Of a stretch of DNA of 64,000 bases, positions 46,635-55,992 are shown in pieces. Made by a program: the position numbers and the translations under genes. This DNA comes from Reinekea sp. G2M2-21. GTDB lineage: Bacteria; Pseudomonadota; Gammaproteobacteria; Pseudomonadales; Natronospirillaceae. Each line of letters opens with the position of its first letter. Position 1 is the stretch's first letter. The stretch lies in contig NZ_JADPQG010000003.1 of assembly GCF_015687175.1 (NCBI RefSeq), positions 372,001 to 436,000 on the forward strand. Reading direction: 5' to 3'. The notes under the pieces are model-generated. The model made no database searches, had not been told where the DNA came from, and was given only the letters and a program-made list of their open reading frames with translations.

Positions 46635-49049
46635 ATGGAAAACTGCGTATTAAAATGGACGCTCACAGGCTATGACGATGACTCAAGCCAGCCAATCGTA
46701 CAACGCGTTATTGATAAAGCTAAGAATGTTAACTCTGTTTTTCCCGAAATAACGAATGCTGCTGACTTACGCTGGGTCTATGAGACCTCAATTGAGCTCA
46801 AAAATTCAGAGGAAAATCAGTTAAACTTCAGCGCTCTATCACCACAGACCAGAGTTTTTATCGATGGAGAACTCTTGCATACTGCGTGTAATCGATTCCA
46901 TCAGCACAAAGTACGCTTACCAAATACCGAAACAAGAAAATACAGTATTCGAGTCGAGTTTCCATCACTAAATGAAAAACTGTCGGAAAAAAAACCTCGT
47001 CCACGATGGAAAACCAATCTTGCAAATAATAACTTGAGGTTTATACGTACTAGCTTGCTAGGACATATCGTTGGCTGGGCAGCCCAGACGCCAGAAATCG
47101 GTATTTGTGGACCCGTAACTATTGAGTCGAGCCCAAAAACAGATGCAGATCAGTTTGCTTTCCGCGCTACCGAAAAAAATGGAATCGCGATACTGGATTG
47201 CACCAATAACAGTTTGCATTCGGTAAAAAAAATCACAATTAAAACAGGCAACAGAGAGTATATCCATGAGTGGCTTGGAAACCAAAAAACAATTCAAGTT
47301 GCTCTACCCGACCTCGAATTATGGTGGCCACATACTCATGGCAAACCAGCTTTACACCAAATAGATATCAATATCCAATTCGCCAGTTCAAGTTTATCTA
47401 TTAAACAAGTATGCGGCTTCAAAAGTTCAGAACTGATTGACAGTAATTTGGCACCTAGATTTAGCATTAACGGTCAGTCATTTTTTGCACGCGGTGCGTG
47501 CTGGACACACAGCAATATAACTGATTACCAGTTTGATGAACTTAAAACCGAAAAGATACTGAAGAACGCAGTCCAGCTCGGTTTCAACATGATCCGGATC
47601 GGGGGCACTATGACTTACGAAAACAGTCGCCTCTATGAAATGTGTGATGAACTAGGGATATTAGTCTGGCAAGACTTTATGTTCGCGAATTTCGATTACC
47701 CTGACTCAGAAGAATTTAGAGAACTAGTTAAACCTGAATTGCAATTTCAAATTAACCGACTAGAAAAACATGCCTGTGTTGCGATTTGGTGCGGCAATAG
47801 TGAAGTCGAGCAACAGGCCAACATGGTAGGTATTTCGACTGACGAACACATACTACCTCTTTTCTACGATTGGATTCCTGCCGAACTCTCCAATGCGAAT
47901 TCAAAGCTACCGTACGTGCCTTCATCACCATTTGGTGGTGACTTCGCTTTCGACACAAACATTGGTTTATCACACTACTTTGGCCTTGGCGCATACAAAC
48001 GAGATGAATCAGATTTAGAGCTTTCAGATGTAAAGTTTACCTCTGAGTGCTTAGGTCATTCTCATTGTCCAGACATTAGTGAAACCAAAACGATCTATGG
48101 CACCCCAACACCAAACACAACATCTTCAGCATGGAAACATGGTGTACCCAGAGACGCCAACGTTGGCTGGGATTTCGAGGACATTCGCAATCACTATGTT
48201 GAAGGTTACTTCGGGATAGAACCGTCCAACCTCAGACAAGTAGATACCGCAAGGTATTTGGAAATTAGCCGAGTAACGACGGGGTACCTATTGGCTCAAG
48301 CATTTAATTTTTGGCGAAGCGACAGAAGCAAGTGCAATGGAGCTCTTATTTGGTGGCTAAATGACTTATATCCAGGATCGGGATGGGGACTGATATCGGC
48401 AAGCGGTAGAATGAAACCAGCTGGCTATATATTAAAAAGTCAACTTCAACCAATTCATTTATCGATAATTGATAACGGTCTTAATGGCCATAACATCTGT
48501 TGGCAAAATGAAACCAATACAGATATTGAAACAACTATTAAGGTACACTGCGTTAAAACATATAGAGATCACATTGAGCACTTCCCCACTGAAGTTAGCC
48601 TATTATCGAACAGCCGTGGGTGCTTTTCCGTTAATAGCATTATAGGCCAGTTCAGAGATACAACTAATGCGTATAGTTTTACGCCAGAAGCGTGGGACGC
48701 CATTGCAGTATCAATGGAATACCAGAGCAAGACAATATCCTATGTGCATTTTCCAAGCGGACTAAATTTGCCAATGAAAACAAACTTAGAAAACTTGAAA
48801 ATAGATATAGAACATAGGATACAGAATAATGAGCTCCTAATTATGCTTAAGTCAAATGCGCTAATTGCATTTGCTGAAATAACAATTAGAGGAATGCAAC
48901 TGCAGGAAAATTTTCAAACCTTGATTCCAGGCGTTAGTCATTCTTTTATAGCATCCCCTGAAAATGGCATCCTAGGCGACGAGTATTCTCTTGTTGTAAA
49001 GGGTACGAACATGATTGCGTCTAAAAGACTATCGTTGAGTTTGCAGTAA
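46635..49049 (+). CDS. Glycoside hydrolase family 2 (beta-mannosidase-like)
   Basis: An 804-residue protein without a signal peptide. The TIM-barrel part has GFNMIRIGGTMTYEN, ILVWQDFMFANFDYP, the acid/base Glu in AIWCGNSEVEQQ and a nucleophile candidate in VKFTSECLGHSHCP; beta-sandwich regions flank it. Both GH2 glutamates appear present. A cytoplasmic GH2 inside an ACP operon is unusual. It may cleave or transfer a sugar on the carrier-protein product, or act on a glycosylated intermediate. Its start lies 8 bp after DUF1839, and its stop overlaps the next ATG. Confidence 0.85.
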   Translation: MENCVLKWTLTGYDDDSSQPIVQRVIDKAKNVNSVFPEITNAADLRWVYETSIELKNSEENQLNFSALSPQTRVFIDGELLHTACNRFHQHKVRLPNTETRKYSIRVEFPSLNEKLSEKKPRPRWKTNLANNNLRFIRTSLLGHIVGWAAQTPEIGICGPVTIESSPKTDADQFAFRATEKNGIAILDCTNNSLHSVKKITIKTGNREYIHEWLGNQKTIQVALPDLELWWPHTHGKPALHQIDINIQFASSSLSIKQVCGFKSSELIDSNLAPRFSINGQSFFARGACWTHSNITDYQFDELKTEKILKNAVQLGFNMIRIGGTMTYENSRLYEMCDELGILVWQDFMFANFDYPDSEEFRELVKPELQFQINRLEKHACVAIWCGNSEVEQQANMVGISTDEHILPLFYDWIPAELSNANSKLPYVPSSPFGGDFAFDTNIGLSHYFGLGAYKRDESDLELSDVKFTSECLGHSHCPDISETKTIYGTPTPNTTSSAWKHGVPRDANVGWDFEDIRNHYVEGYFGIEPSNLRQVDTARYLEISRVTTGYLLAQAFNFWRSDRSKCNGALIWWLNDLYPGSGWGLISASGRMKPAGYILKSQLQPIHLSIIDNGLNGHNICWQNETNTDIETTIKVHCVKTYRDHIEHFPTEVSLLSNSRGCFSVNSIIGQFRDTTNAYSFTPEAWDAIAVSMEYQSKTISYVHFPSGLNLPMKTNLENLKIDIEHRIQNNELLIMLKSNALIAFAEITIRGMQLQENFQTLIPGVSHSFIASPENGILGDEYSLVVKGTNMIASKRLSLSLQ

Positions 49050-50839
49050 TGGATTTTGAGAATACAACTAAAAAACCCTCCTGGTTGCGGGCTGGGGATC
49101 AAAGTATTTTCTATTGGTACTATAAACCAGTTGATTGCAAAGCGAGCGTATTGTTAGTACCGTCAATCGGACATGAGGCATACCATTGTCATAGATTTTA
49201 TAACCGATTAGCCGAAGTATTGTGTGCAAATAACATTGAAGTAATCCGATTTGATCTTCCAGGTACGCAGGATTCATTAGGTACGGTCACTGACAAGCAA
49301 ACTTTCACTTGCTGGCCAGAATGCCTGTCGCTGTTAGAATCTCAGTTCCAAGAGAATACAGATTTAACCTTAATTGGATTTCGAATGGGCGCCACTATCG
49401 CGGACTTTTTTTGCGGTAGAAGTAGTCGAGTTCAGCGCTTTATTGCTTTAGAACCGGTTCTTTCTGGGAAGAGATTTTCTAGAGAAATAAATGCAACCAG
49501 TCGCGTTTCAGAAACCAACTCCCTAGCCGAGGATTTTCTTGAAGCTGGCGGATTTCAATACACTCATGAATTTCTAGACTGGATTAGTACGCTTAAACTG
49601 GATTTCAGCGCAAAGAAACAAAAAGTACTAGTCTATACGAAGTCAGAGAGAACCCGAAAATCCTTAGAACGACTTAATTTAGAGCATGTTAAGACTCAAA
49701 CACTACGGCACTATGAAGATATCATCGCCGAGCCACAATTCACGAGAATTCCTGAAGATTTAATTTTTAGCATTGTTACGGAAATTACAGATGAGCAACC
49801 AACAAAAGTAAGAAAGCCAGTTGCTTTACGCCTTTCGGAGAAAGCTAAAGTTGAGGGCAATGATTTCATAGAATCCTGCTTCACAGACTCACTGGGCCAA
49901 TTTGGAATCATAACATCTCCAACCACTACTCAGGTGAACAGACGATTGTTATTTGTTTTGGTCAACTCAGGAAGCGGAACACATACTGGCCCGAACCGGG
50001 TATACGTAGAAATATCCCGGAGCTTAGTGCATTCTGGGATTACTACAGTAAGATTCGATATGAAGAATCTAGCCGACAGCTATACCATTGGCACAGAACA
50101 AGAAAACCATTGCTACCCAAAAGAATCTACGCACTACTATGACGCAATGATTAAGGCTTTAAAGCTCGAGTATCCTGACTACACATTTGTCATTGGAGGA
50201 ATCTGCTCTGGCTCCCATCATTCATTTCACTATGCATTGAAACATGGTACCAATGTCTCGGCGGCAATCTGCATTAACCCGCTGACATTCTATTGGAAAG
50301 AAGGAATGTCTCTTAAGACACCAGAGGAGCAAAGGACTACTGTCGATGCTAACTATTACGCTAATGTAATCCGAGATCCAAATGCTTGGATTAAGTTACT
50401 AAAGGGAAAGGCGAATGTCCGGTATATATTGCTATTCATTCAGCGATTTATTACAAAAAAAACATCGAACTTAATTTCTTCCATGAAAGAAATATTACAA
50501 CCCATACCTAATACAAGGTTTAATTGTGACATTGCTACAATAAGACAGTCGAATACCAACCTTGAATTCATAATCTCAGACAGTGATCCAGGTTGGGGGC
50601 TCATTAGAGATAATAGTATGCTATCGAAGGTTAAGTTCTTAAAGCGCTTAAGGGTAAAAGGGCACACGATACCCAGGGCAAATCATACTTTTTCGTCACA
50701 AGAATCACGAAGAAAGCTTTGTTCATTACTAGCTGAGATTTTATCTCAGTACATATCTGACTCCGAAAGCAAATTACTGCAAACTAAACTAAGTTCGAGC
50801 TCACTTCCTAACTCTAGCGCTCGCGCTAGGGAACTTTAG
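49049..50839 (+). CDS. Tandem alpha/beta-hydrolase-fold protein (exosortase hydrolase-like)
   Basis: The 596-residue protein holds two alpha/beta-hydrolase halves. In the first (about 30-235) the nucleophile elbow reads GFRMG, with Arg112 in place of Ser. In the second (about 285-590) it reads GICSG, with Cys386 as nucleophile, and a C-terminal ANHTFS supplies a His. The halves resemble what I recall of exosortase A-associated hydrolases 2 (GxRxG) and 1 (GxCxG), so this looks like a fusion of both. Cysteine elbows occur in acyltransferases such as PHA synthases, hinting at acyl transfer from an ACP. It overlaps the GH2 gene by one base. Confidence 0.75.
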   Translation: MDFENTTKKPSWLRAGDQSIFYWYYKPVDCKASVLLVPSIGHEAYHCHRFYNRLAEVLCANNIEVIRFDLPGTQDSLGTVTDKQTFTCWPECLSLLESQFQENTDLTLIGFRMGATIADFFCGRSSRVQRFIALEPVLSGKRFSREINATSRVSETNSLAEDFLEAGGFQYTHEFLDWISTLKLDFSAKKQKVLVYTKSERTRKSLERLNLEHVKTQTLRHYEDIIAEPQFTRIPEDLIFSIVTEITDEQPTKVRKPVALRLSEKAKVEGNDFIESCFTDSLGQFGIITSPTTTQVNRRLLFVLVNSGSGTHTGPNRVYVEISRSLVHSGITTVRFDMKNLADSYTIGTEQENHCYPKESTHYYDAMIKALKLEYPDYTFVIGGICSGSHHSFHYALKHGTNVSAAICINPLTFYWKEGMSLKTPEEQRTTVDANYYANVIRDPNAWIKLLKGKANVRYILLFIQRFITKKTSNLISSMKEILQPIPNTRFNCDIATIRQSNTNLEFIISDSDPGWGLIRDNSMLSKVKFLKRLRVKGHTIPRANHTFSSQESRRKLCSLLAEILSQYISDSESKLLQTKLSSSSLPNSSARAREL

Positions 50840-50852
50840 AAAGGATATACCT

Positions 50853-51098
50853 ATGGAAATGCAACAAATTGAATCCATCACCAAAGAAGTATTCGAATGT
50901 TTCTTCACGAATCATAGTGATTCAGAGTTGTCTGAATTGAAGCGGGATATCAGCGACCAGTGGGATTCCATGTTGCATGTTAATCTGATCTCCGCCTTGG
51001 AAGGCGAGTTTGATGTTGTAATCGATACCGCAGCCGCAATCAACCTGAATACAATGCAAGATTGTGTAACACTTATTTCGGCCCTAACAGAAGAATGA
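50853..51098 (+). CDS. Acyl carrier protein
   Basis: An 81-residue carrier protein with the attachment motif QWDSMLHVNLISALE (Ser in DSM) and the acidic helix EGEFDVVID. AGAAAGGAT lies before the ATG. Its stop overlaps the start of the FkbH-like gene (ATGA), a pairing typical of glyceryl-ACP modules, so it is probably loaded by FkbH. Confidence 0.88.
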   Translation: MEMQQIESITKEVFECFFTNHSDSELSELKRDISDQWDSMLHVNLISALEGEFDVVIDTAAAINLNTMQDCVTLISALTEE

Positions 51099-52723
51099 AA
51101 TTCTTAGAAGCGAAGAAAACTATAGACAAGTTAAACGACAATGCTGACATTCAGACAGTATTGTTAGCAACTTCATTTCAGTCTGATGCCATTGACATCT
51201 ATCTTCAGGCTCAATTTGCATTAAGAAACTTCAAGTTAGTTCTTGAGCACATACCCTTTGGAAATTTTCAACAGTTTATAAATGACAATGCAAAAACTGA
51301 TCGAAGAAATTTGGCAATTATCTATCCTTGGGATGTGTTACCGCAGTTAGATTGGCGCTTGGGCTACCATGACTTTAAGGAAGATCTCGAATCTCTCCTG
51401 GAGTTAGCCAAAAAAAATTGTGTAAAAATCTCTAGTCGAGTGGATTTTGGTGTCTACTTAGACGTCCCTGGTAAACCTATATTCCAGCATGATAGTGACA
51501 ACCAGTTAATTCAGCTCTATATCAAAAGACAGTTAAGGTTAATGGGCATTAATCTGCTAGAGAATATTGATTTTGATTTGGCCAATTACTTACAAACTGG
51601 CCAACCCTTCAATGGACGAACTATAAGTCTCCTTGCGAATGAGCTTTCTAAAACTTACTTCTCAGGTATCGTCGAGCTTAAAAAAATACTAGTTACGGAT
51701 CTGGACAATACAATATGGTCAGGAATTATTGGAGAAGATGGTCCTAACGGAATACAGTATGATGCAGAAGGGGCAGGATACCCTCACTATATTTACCAGT
51801 CTTTGTTGAAGACATATAAAGGCAAAGGAATACTATTAGCCGCAGTAAGTAAGAATGATCAAGATCTAGCAGAATTACCCTTCTTGCAAAACAAGATGCT
51901 CCTGAATAAGCGTGACTTTGTCGCAATTATTGGTAACTATGAAGCAAAATCTGCACAAATTGCATCGCTAGCAACGAAACTTAACCTTGGACTGGAATCA
52001 TTCGTTTTTGTTGATGATAACCCCCTTGAAATTGCCGAAGTCCAAAAAGCCCTCCCAGAAGTCACAAGCCTACTTTTCTCGGCAGATAAAGACTCTTACG
52101 TCTCTTTACTTAGGGTACTAAATTCATTATTTCCAGCAGAAGCATTCTCAGAAGAAGACGCAAATCGAACTGAGCTCTATCAGGCAAAACTCAATAGTGA
52201 TCTCGCTGTACAATGCGCGGGCTCCGAACTAGGCGATTTTCTAAATAGCTTAGAAATGCAACTATCAATCAGGCCTGTTACTGATTCATTAGCCGATCGA
52301 GCATTTCAATTGCTCAATAAATCAAATCAGTTCAACCTTAATGGATTAAGAATAACCGAAGATGCCAAGCATAAAATTTTGAATGATAATCTCGTCGTTT
52401 TCACTGGATCACTCTCTGACAAATTTGGTAGACACGGAGAAGTCATTACTGCCGTTGTTGATAGAGACTGCATTACCTATCTCGCCATGTCCTGCAGGGT
52501 ATTGAACCGCACTGTAGAGCACGCTTTCATATCAGCAATTATGCAACACCTAGACATAAATTCAATTAAGATGAACTACCTCGAAACGGAAAGGAATACT
52601 CCTATGCAGAAGTTCATGAAGAACCATTCGTCTGCAGATAAAACCCTTGAACTAAGTAGCTTGCAAAACGACTCTAATTTCAACTATCAAAATTTTAATA
52701 TAATTATTCCTGAAAATGACTAG
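51095..52723 (+). CDS. FkbH-like HAD-IIIC family protein
   Basis: The product (542 residues from the ATG at 51095) has an N-terminal SGNH-like domain of about 190 residues, then the HAD core with KILVTDLDNTIWSG (Asp202 and Asp204), LAAVSKND, and FVFVDDNPLEIAEV, then a C-terminal GNAT-like region. FkbH proteins take 1,3-bisphosphoglycerate, remove a phosphate and load the glyceryl group on an ACP. AGAAGA precedes the ATG, and the start overlaps the ACP stop. An in-frame TTG at 51062 is less likely. The next gene starts 8 bp inside its end. Confidence 0.9.
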   Translation: MKFLEAKKTIDKLNDNADIQTVLLATSFQSDAIDIYLQAQFALRNFKLVLEHIPFGNFQQFINDNAKTDRRNLAIIYPWDVLPQLDWRLGYHDFKEDLESLLELAKKNCVKISSRVDFGVYLDVPGKPIFQHDSDNQLIQLYIKRQLRLMGINLLENIDFDLANYLQTGQPFNGRTISLLANELSKTYFSGIVELKKILVTDLDNTIWSGIIGEDGPNGIQYDAEGAGYPHYIYQSLLKTYKGKGILLAAVSKNDQDLAELPFLQNKMLLNKRDFVAIIGNYEAKSAQIASLATKLNLGLESFVFVDDNPLEIAEVQKALPEVTSLLFSADKDSYVSLLRVLNSLFPAEAFSEEDANRTELYQAKLNSDLAVQCAGSELGDFLNSLEMQLSIRPVTDSLADRAFQLLNKSNQFNLNGLRITEDAKHKILNDNLVVFTGSLSDKFGRHGEVITAVVDRDCITYLAMSCRVLNRTVEHAFISAIMQHLDINSIKMNYLETERNTPMQKFMKNHSSADKTLELSSLQNDSNFNYQNFNIIIPEND

Positions 52724-54398
52724 TCAGCTCTCATGCTGGATAAGCTCCGGCCAATACCACATATTTACTTTCGTCTACCAGAATAGAGGGACTCGCGCAC
52801 CGATACTCATTATTCCTCCGATTGGCCCGGAGTATATGCATAGTAAAGCCACTATTCGGCAGCTCGCGTACAACCTTGCAGAAAACGGTCACAGTGCATG
52901 GACCTTTGACTTTCCTGGTTACGGAAATAGCAGTGGGATGTTGCCGCTTGAAAACGCTATAGAAGACAACGCTGTTGTAATCAAAGATTTAAATCGCCAT
53001 ATCAAGGAACAGACAGGCAGCACCCCGATTCTTATTTGCCTTCGTAGCGCTTCACTTCTTCTCAGCAGAGATCTATTGGAAGACCATGAATCAGGAATCG
53101 TATTTTGGCATGCCTATAGTCAGGGTGCGGCATTCGTTCGCGACCTCGAGTTGATAGATCACAGTTTAGGGCTGTCTTCTTCGGATCCAAAACTAATAGT
53201 CGCAGGCGGGTATCCTTTTAAAGTTTCAGAAATTGAAAAACTAAAGCTAGCGAAACTGGCTTCACTTGAATGCCCTTCAGTTCAGAAGGCACTTTACATT
53301 CATGCTCCAACAGTCAGACGGTTCTCTTTTTTAGACAGTATGCAGAAGGGGGGGACAAATATAGAGAAACTAGAGTCGTCTGATTTGAGTTTAATGATGC
53401 GATCTCCCGAAGTCTCAAAGATTGCTTGGAACGATGTCCGTGGCATTACCAATTGGGTATCTACTTTCACCGATCATGACGCGCTTGGGCAATTCCACAC
53501 ATCTAATCAGTTTTTTAACGACAGCAGTATTAGTGAACGAGTGTTAGCCACTCCAGATAACTTATTTGGAATATTAACTGAACCTACAAGAACAGAGGCT
53601 GAAGTATGCTTATTGATACCCAACACTGGCTCTGGTCATCATGCGGGACCAAATGGTTTACATACTTCACTTGCACGTAGTGTCGCCAGGAGAGGTGTTA
53701 GTGCCTATCGATTTGATCTTTCGAACTTAGGCAATAGCGGCATCCCAGCCACGAACAATAATCACGCCTATACAAAAAATGCGACACGGGATATTACAGC
53801 TGTTATCCAGCACTTGAAAACTAAGGGTTACAGTCGATTTATCTTATTCGGATTATGCTCTGGCGCCTTTAGTTCATTTGACTATGCACGGCAGAGCAAG
53901 GGTACAGACTTGGCCGCGCTTTTTCTGGTGAACAGCAACACGCTCTATTGGGAGGAAGGAGATGACCCCATCATCCCTAACTCGGCGGCTGAAGCGATCA
54001 GCGAAGCTTACTATAAAGACCAAGCACGCGATCTTAGTGCATGGTTAAAAGTGGCTAGAACACCAACTAAATGGCTACCTTTAACTAGGCGCATACTGCA
54101 CGTTATCAAATCCAAAGCTCACGCCCGAATAGCAACCACACAAAATAGAACATCGAAACTTGAAAAAGATTTCACTCATATTGTAAATCAGAACACTAAA
54201 ATATTTTTTTATTTTTCCCCCAACGAACCCGGCTATACTAATTTGAAGAATAATACTGGAAAAACCTTTCGCACGTTAATTAGTGACAGAAAAGTTGAGC
54301 TAAAGGTATGCGAAGCTGGCGACCATACTTTCACCACGATTGAAAGCAGAAGTAGCCTTATCTCTGAGGCTACGGAATATTGCTTACAGTATAAATAG
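52716..54398 (+). CDS. Tandem alpha/beta-hydrolase-fold protein (paralogue)
   Basis: A 560-residue paralogue of the protein at 49049 with the same plan. First half: ILIIPPIGPEYMHSK and WTFDFPGYGNSSG, with an elbow CLRSA in which Arg110 replaces the nucleophile. Second half: PNTGSGHHAGPNGLHTSLARS, FDLSNLGNSG and the elbow GLCSG with Cys381, and a C-terminal DHTF with the His. Having two such proteins, one per ACP, suggests each serves one carrier. It overlaps the FkbH-like gene by 8 bp and ends the operon. Confidence 0.75.
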   Translation: MTSQLSCWISSGQYHIFTFVYQNRGTRAPILIIPPIGPEYMHSKATIRQLAYNLAENGHSAWTFDFPGYGNSSGMLPLENAIEDNAVVIKDLNRHIKEQTGSTPILICLRSASLLLSRDLLEDHESGIVFWHAYSQGAAFVRDLELIDHSLGLSSSDPKLIVAGGYPFKVSEIEKLKLAKLASLECPSVQKALYIHAPTVRRFSFLDSMQKGGTNIEKLESSDLSLMMRSPEVSKIAWNDVRGITNWVSTFTDHDALGQFHTSNQFFNDSSISERVLATPDNLFGILTEPTRTEAEVCLLIPNTGSGHHAGPNGLHTSLARSVARRGVSAYRFDLSNLGNSGIPATNNNHAYTKNATRDITAVIQHLKTKGYSRFILFGLCSGAFSSFDYARQSKGTDLAALFLVNSNTLYWEEGDDPIIPNSAAEAISEAYYKDQARDLSAWLKVARTPTKWLPLTRRILHVIKSKAHARIATTQNRTSKLEKDFTHIVNQNTKIFFYFSPNEPGYTNLKNNTGKTFRTLISDRKVELKVCEAGDHTFTTIESRSSLISEATEYCLQYK

Positions 54399-54403
54399 AA
54401 GAT

Positions 54404-54422
54404 GGCGGCTATAGTAACCGCC
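54404..54422. terminator. Short hairpin between convergent operons
   Basis: GGCGG (54404-54408) pairs with CCGCC (54418-54422) around a 9-base loop in the 38-bp gap between the ACP operon and the convergent adenylation-domain gene. The stem is short and T-runs are lacking, but no other terminator fits. Confidence 0.4.
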
Positions 54423-54436
54423 TATAATGACTAAGT

Positions 54437-55978
54437 TTATAGAGATTGACGGGCTTCAATTTCCATTAAGATTGCTTTTCTGTCATATTTCCCATTTGGA
54501 GTCCTTGGAAAATCTTTCTCGGTAGTAGCAATGACAGAAGGCACCATATAAGAAGGTAGTCGACTTTTCAGTTCTAGTGTCAACGAATCGAGGTCGTCGT
54601 TATCCTTCAGATTTACGAGTAGCGCCAGAAAGTCATCTCCATCACCAGTCCCCTTGCTAAAAACAACAACAGCCTCTAAAACCGTTTCAATCGCCTGAAC
54701 ACGAGACTCTATTTCGCCAAGTTCAATTCTATATCCCATATATTTTATTTGATTGTCTATTCGCCCAACAAAATGAAAATCCAGATTATCATCAATAGTG
54801 ACAATATCACCAGTGCAATAGAGAGGGTCATAGAAATATTGATTTGCAGGGTTCTGTATAAACGAAAGAGAAGTTTTCTGCTCGTCTGCTAAGTAGCCAT
54901 ACGCAACTGAGTTGCCTCGAACCAACAACTCACCTTTAGCGCCAGATTGCTGAGATAACTGCCCGTTCTCAGCTCTCACAAATAGCTCCATGTTTGGACG
55001 AGCTTTGCCAATTGGGATACTCGTACATTCGGGCGAAGGTAAATCCACTATTCGATGAAAGCTACAATCAACGGTAATTTCAGTCGGACCATACATGTTG
55101 GTAAATCTTATGTTTGGGTATAGCATCATCCATTGCCGAATAACATATGGCGGCAAAACTTCCCCCGCAACTAAAACCTGCTGCAAGTAGCTGAATGAAT
55201 CAGATTTTAGTCGCCTTGATTTCAGAAGCATGGTAAGAACTGACGGCACACAGAAAAACACCGTTATTCGGCTTTCTTCCAACCACTTTATCAGCCGAGG
55301 AAGCACGGCATTCAATCTTTCCGGGACAAGGTGCAGTGTCGCTCCAGTTTTGAAAGCTGTGTACAGGTCAAACGTAGAGTTATCAAAGTATAGAGGAGCA
55401 TGATTGGATATCTCGTCACTTTCATTAAGATCATACTCTGCAACACACCAGTCAATATAATCTGTAACGCATTGGTGTGAGATCATAACACCTTTCGGAA
55501 CACCAGTTGATCCAGATGTAAACAATACATATGCCAAGTCAACAGATAACGCTTCAGACACAGGCAGACTTTCAACCTCATTCGCCAGAGCAGAAACGTT
55601 GACGACTTCAATGTCAGTTCCTTCTAAATAAAGCAAAGCTTTTGCTTCAGCCTCCTCACTGACCAGGACTACCTTACTACCTGTTGCAGCTAATATGGCT
55701 TCAAAGCGGTCTTTTGGAGAATTGTAATCAATGGGAACATACGCAAACCCAGCCTTTAGAATACCCAAAATACACGTAATCGCGTCAATTGATTTTGGCA
55801 TGAAAAATGGAATCAATCTTGGCTCGGTCGCCCCCTTGTTTTGCAGCAAACATGCTAATCGATTTGAATTGTGATCGAGTTCAGAATATGTCAGCCTGTC
55901 TCCATCATGCACTACTGCATACTTATCAGGAAAACGTTGCGCCGATTGAGTAAAGTACTCATGAATTCGAGTAACCAT
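54437..55978 (-). CDS. Free-standing amino acid adenylation domain (AMP-forming ligase)
   Basis: A 513-residue stand-alone NRPS-type A domain with no attached carrier. Core motifs: YVLFTSGSTGVPKGVM (A3), NHAPLYFDNSTFDLY (A4), NMYGPTEITVD (A5), GELLVRG, LYCTGDIV (A7), FVGRIDNQIKYMGYRIELGEIE (A8) and the A10 Lys in RTPNGKYDRKA. The Asp of A4 that contacts the alpha-amino group is present, so an alpha-amino acid is the likely substrate. It should load one of the ACPs. AAGGG precedes the ATG at 55978. It is the last gene of the export operon. Confidence 0.9.
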   Translation of the reverse strand: MVTRIHEYFTQSAQRFPDKYAVVHDGDRLTYSELDHNSNRLACLLQNKGATEPRLIPFFMPKSIDAITCILGILKAGFAYVPIDYNSPKDRFEAILAATGSKVVLVSEEAEAKALLYLEGTDIEVVNVSALANEVESLPVSEALSVDLAYVLFTSGSTGVPKGVMISHQCVTDYIDWCVAEYDLNESDEISNHAPLYFDNSTFDLYTAFKTGATLHLVPERLNAVLPRLIKWLEESRITVFFCVPSVLTMLLKSRRLKSDSFSYLQQVLVAGEVLPPYVIRQWMMLYPNIRFTNMYGPTEITVDCSFHRIVDLPSPECTSIPIGKARPNMELFVRAENGQLSQQSGAKGELLVRGNSVAYGYLADEQKTSLSFIQNPANQYFYDPLYCTGDIVTIDDNLDFHFVGRIDNQIKYMGYRIELGEIESRVQAIETVLEAVVVFSKGTGDGDDFLALLVNLKDNDDLDSLTLELKSRLPSYMVPSVIATTEKDFPRTPNGKYDRKAILMEIEARQSL

Positions 55979-55992
55979 GTGCATCCCTTTTA

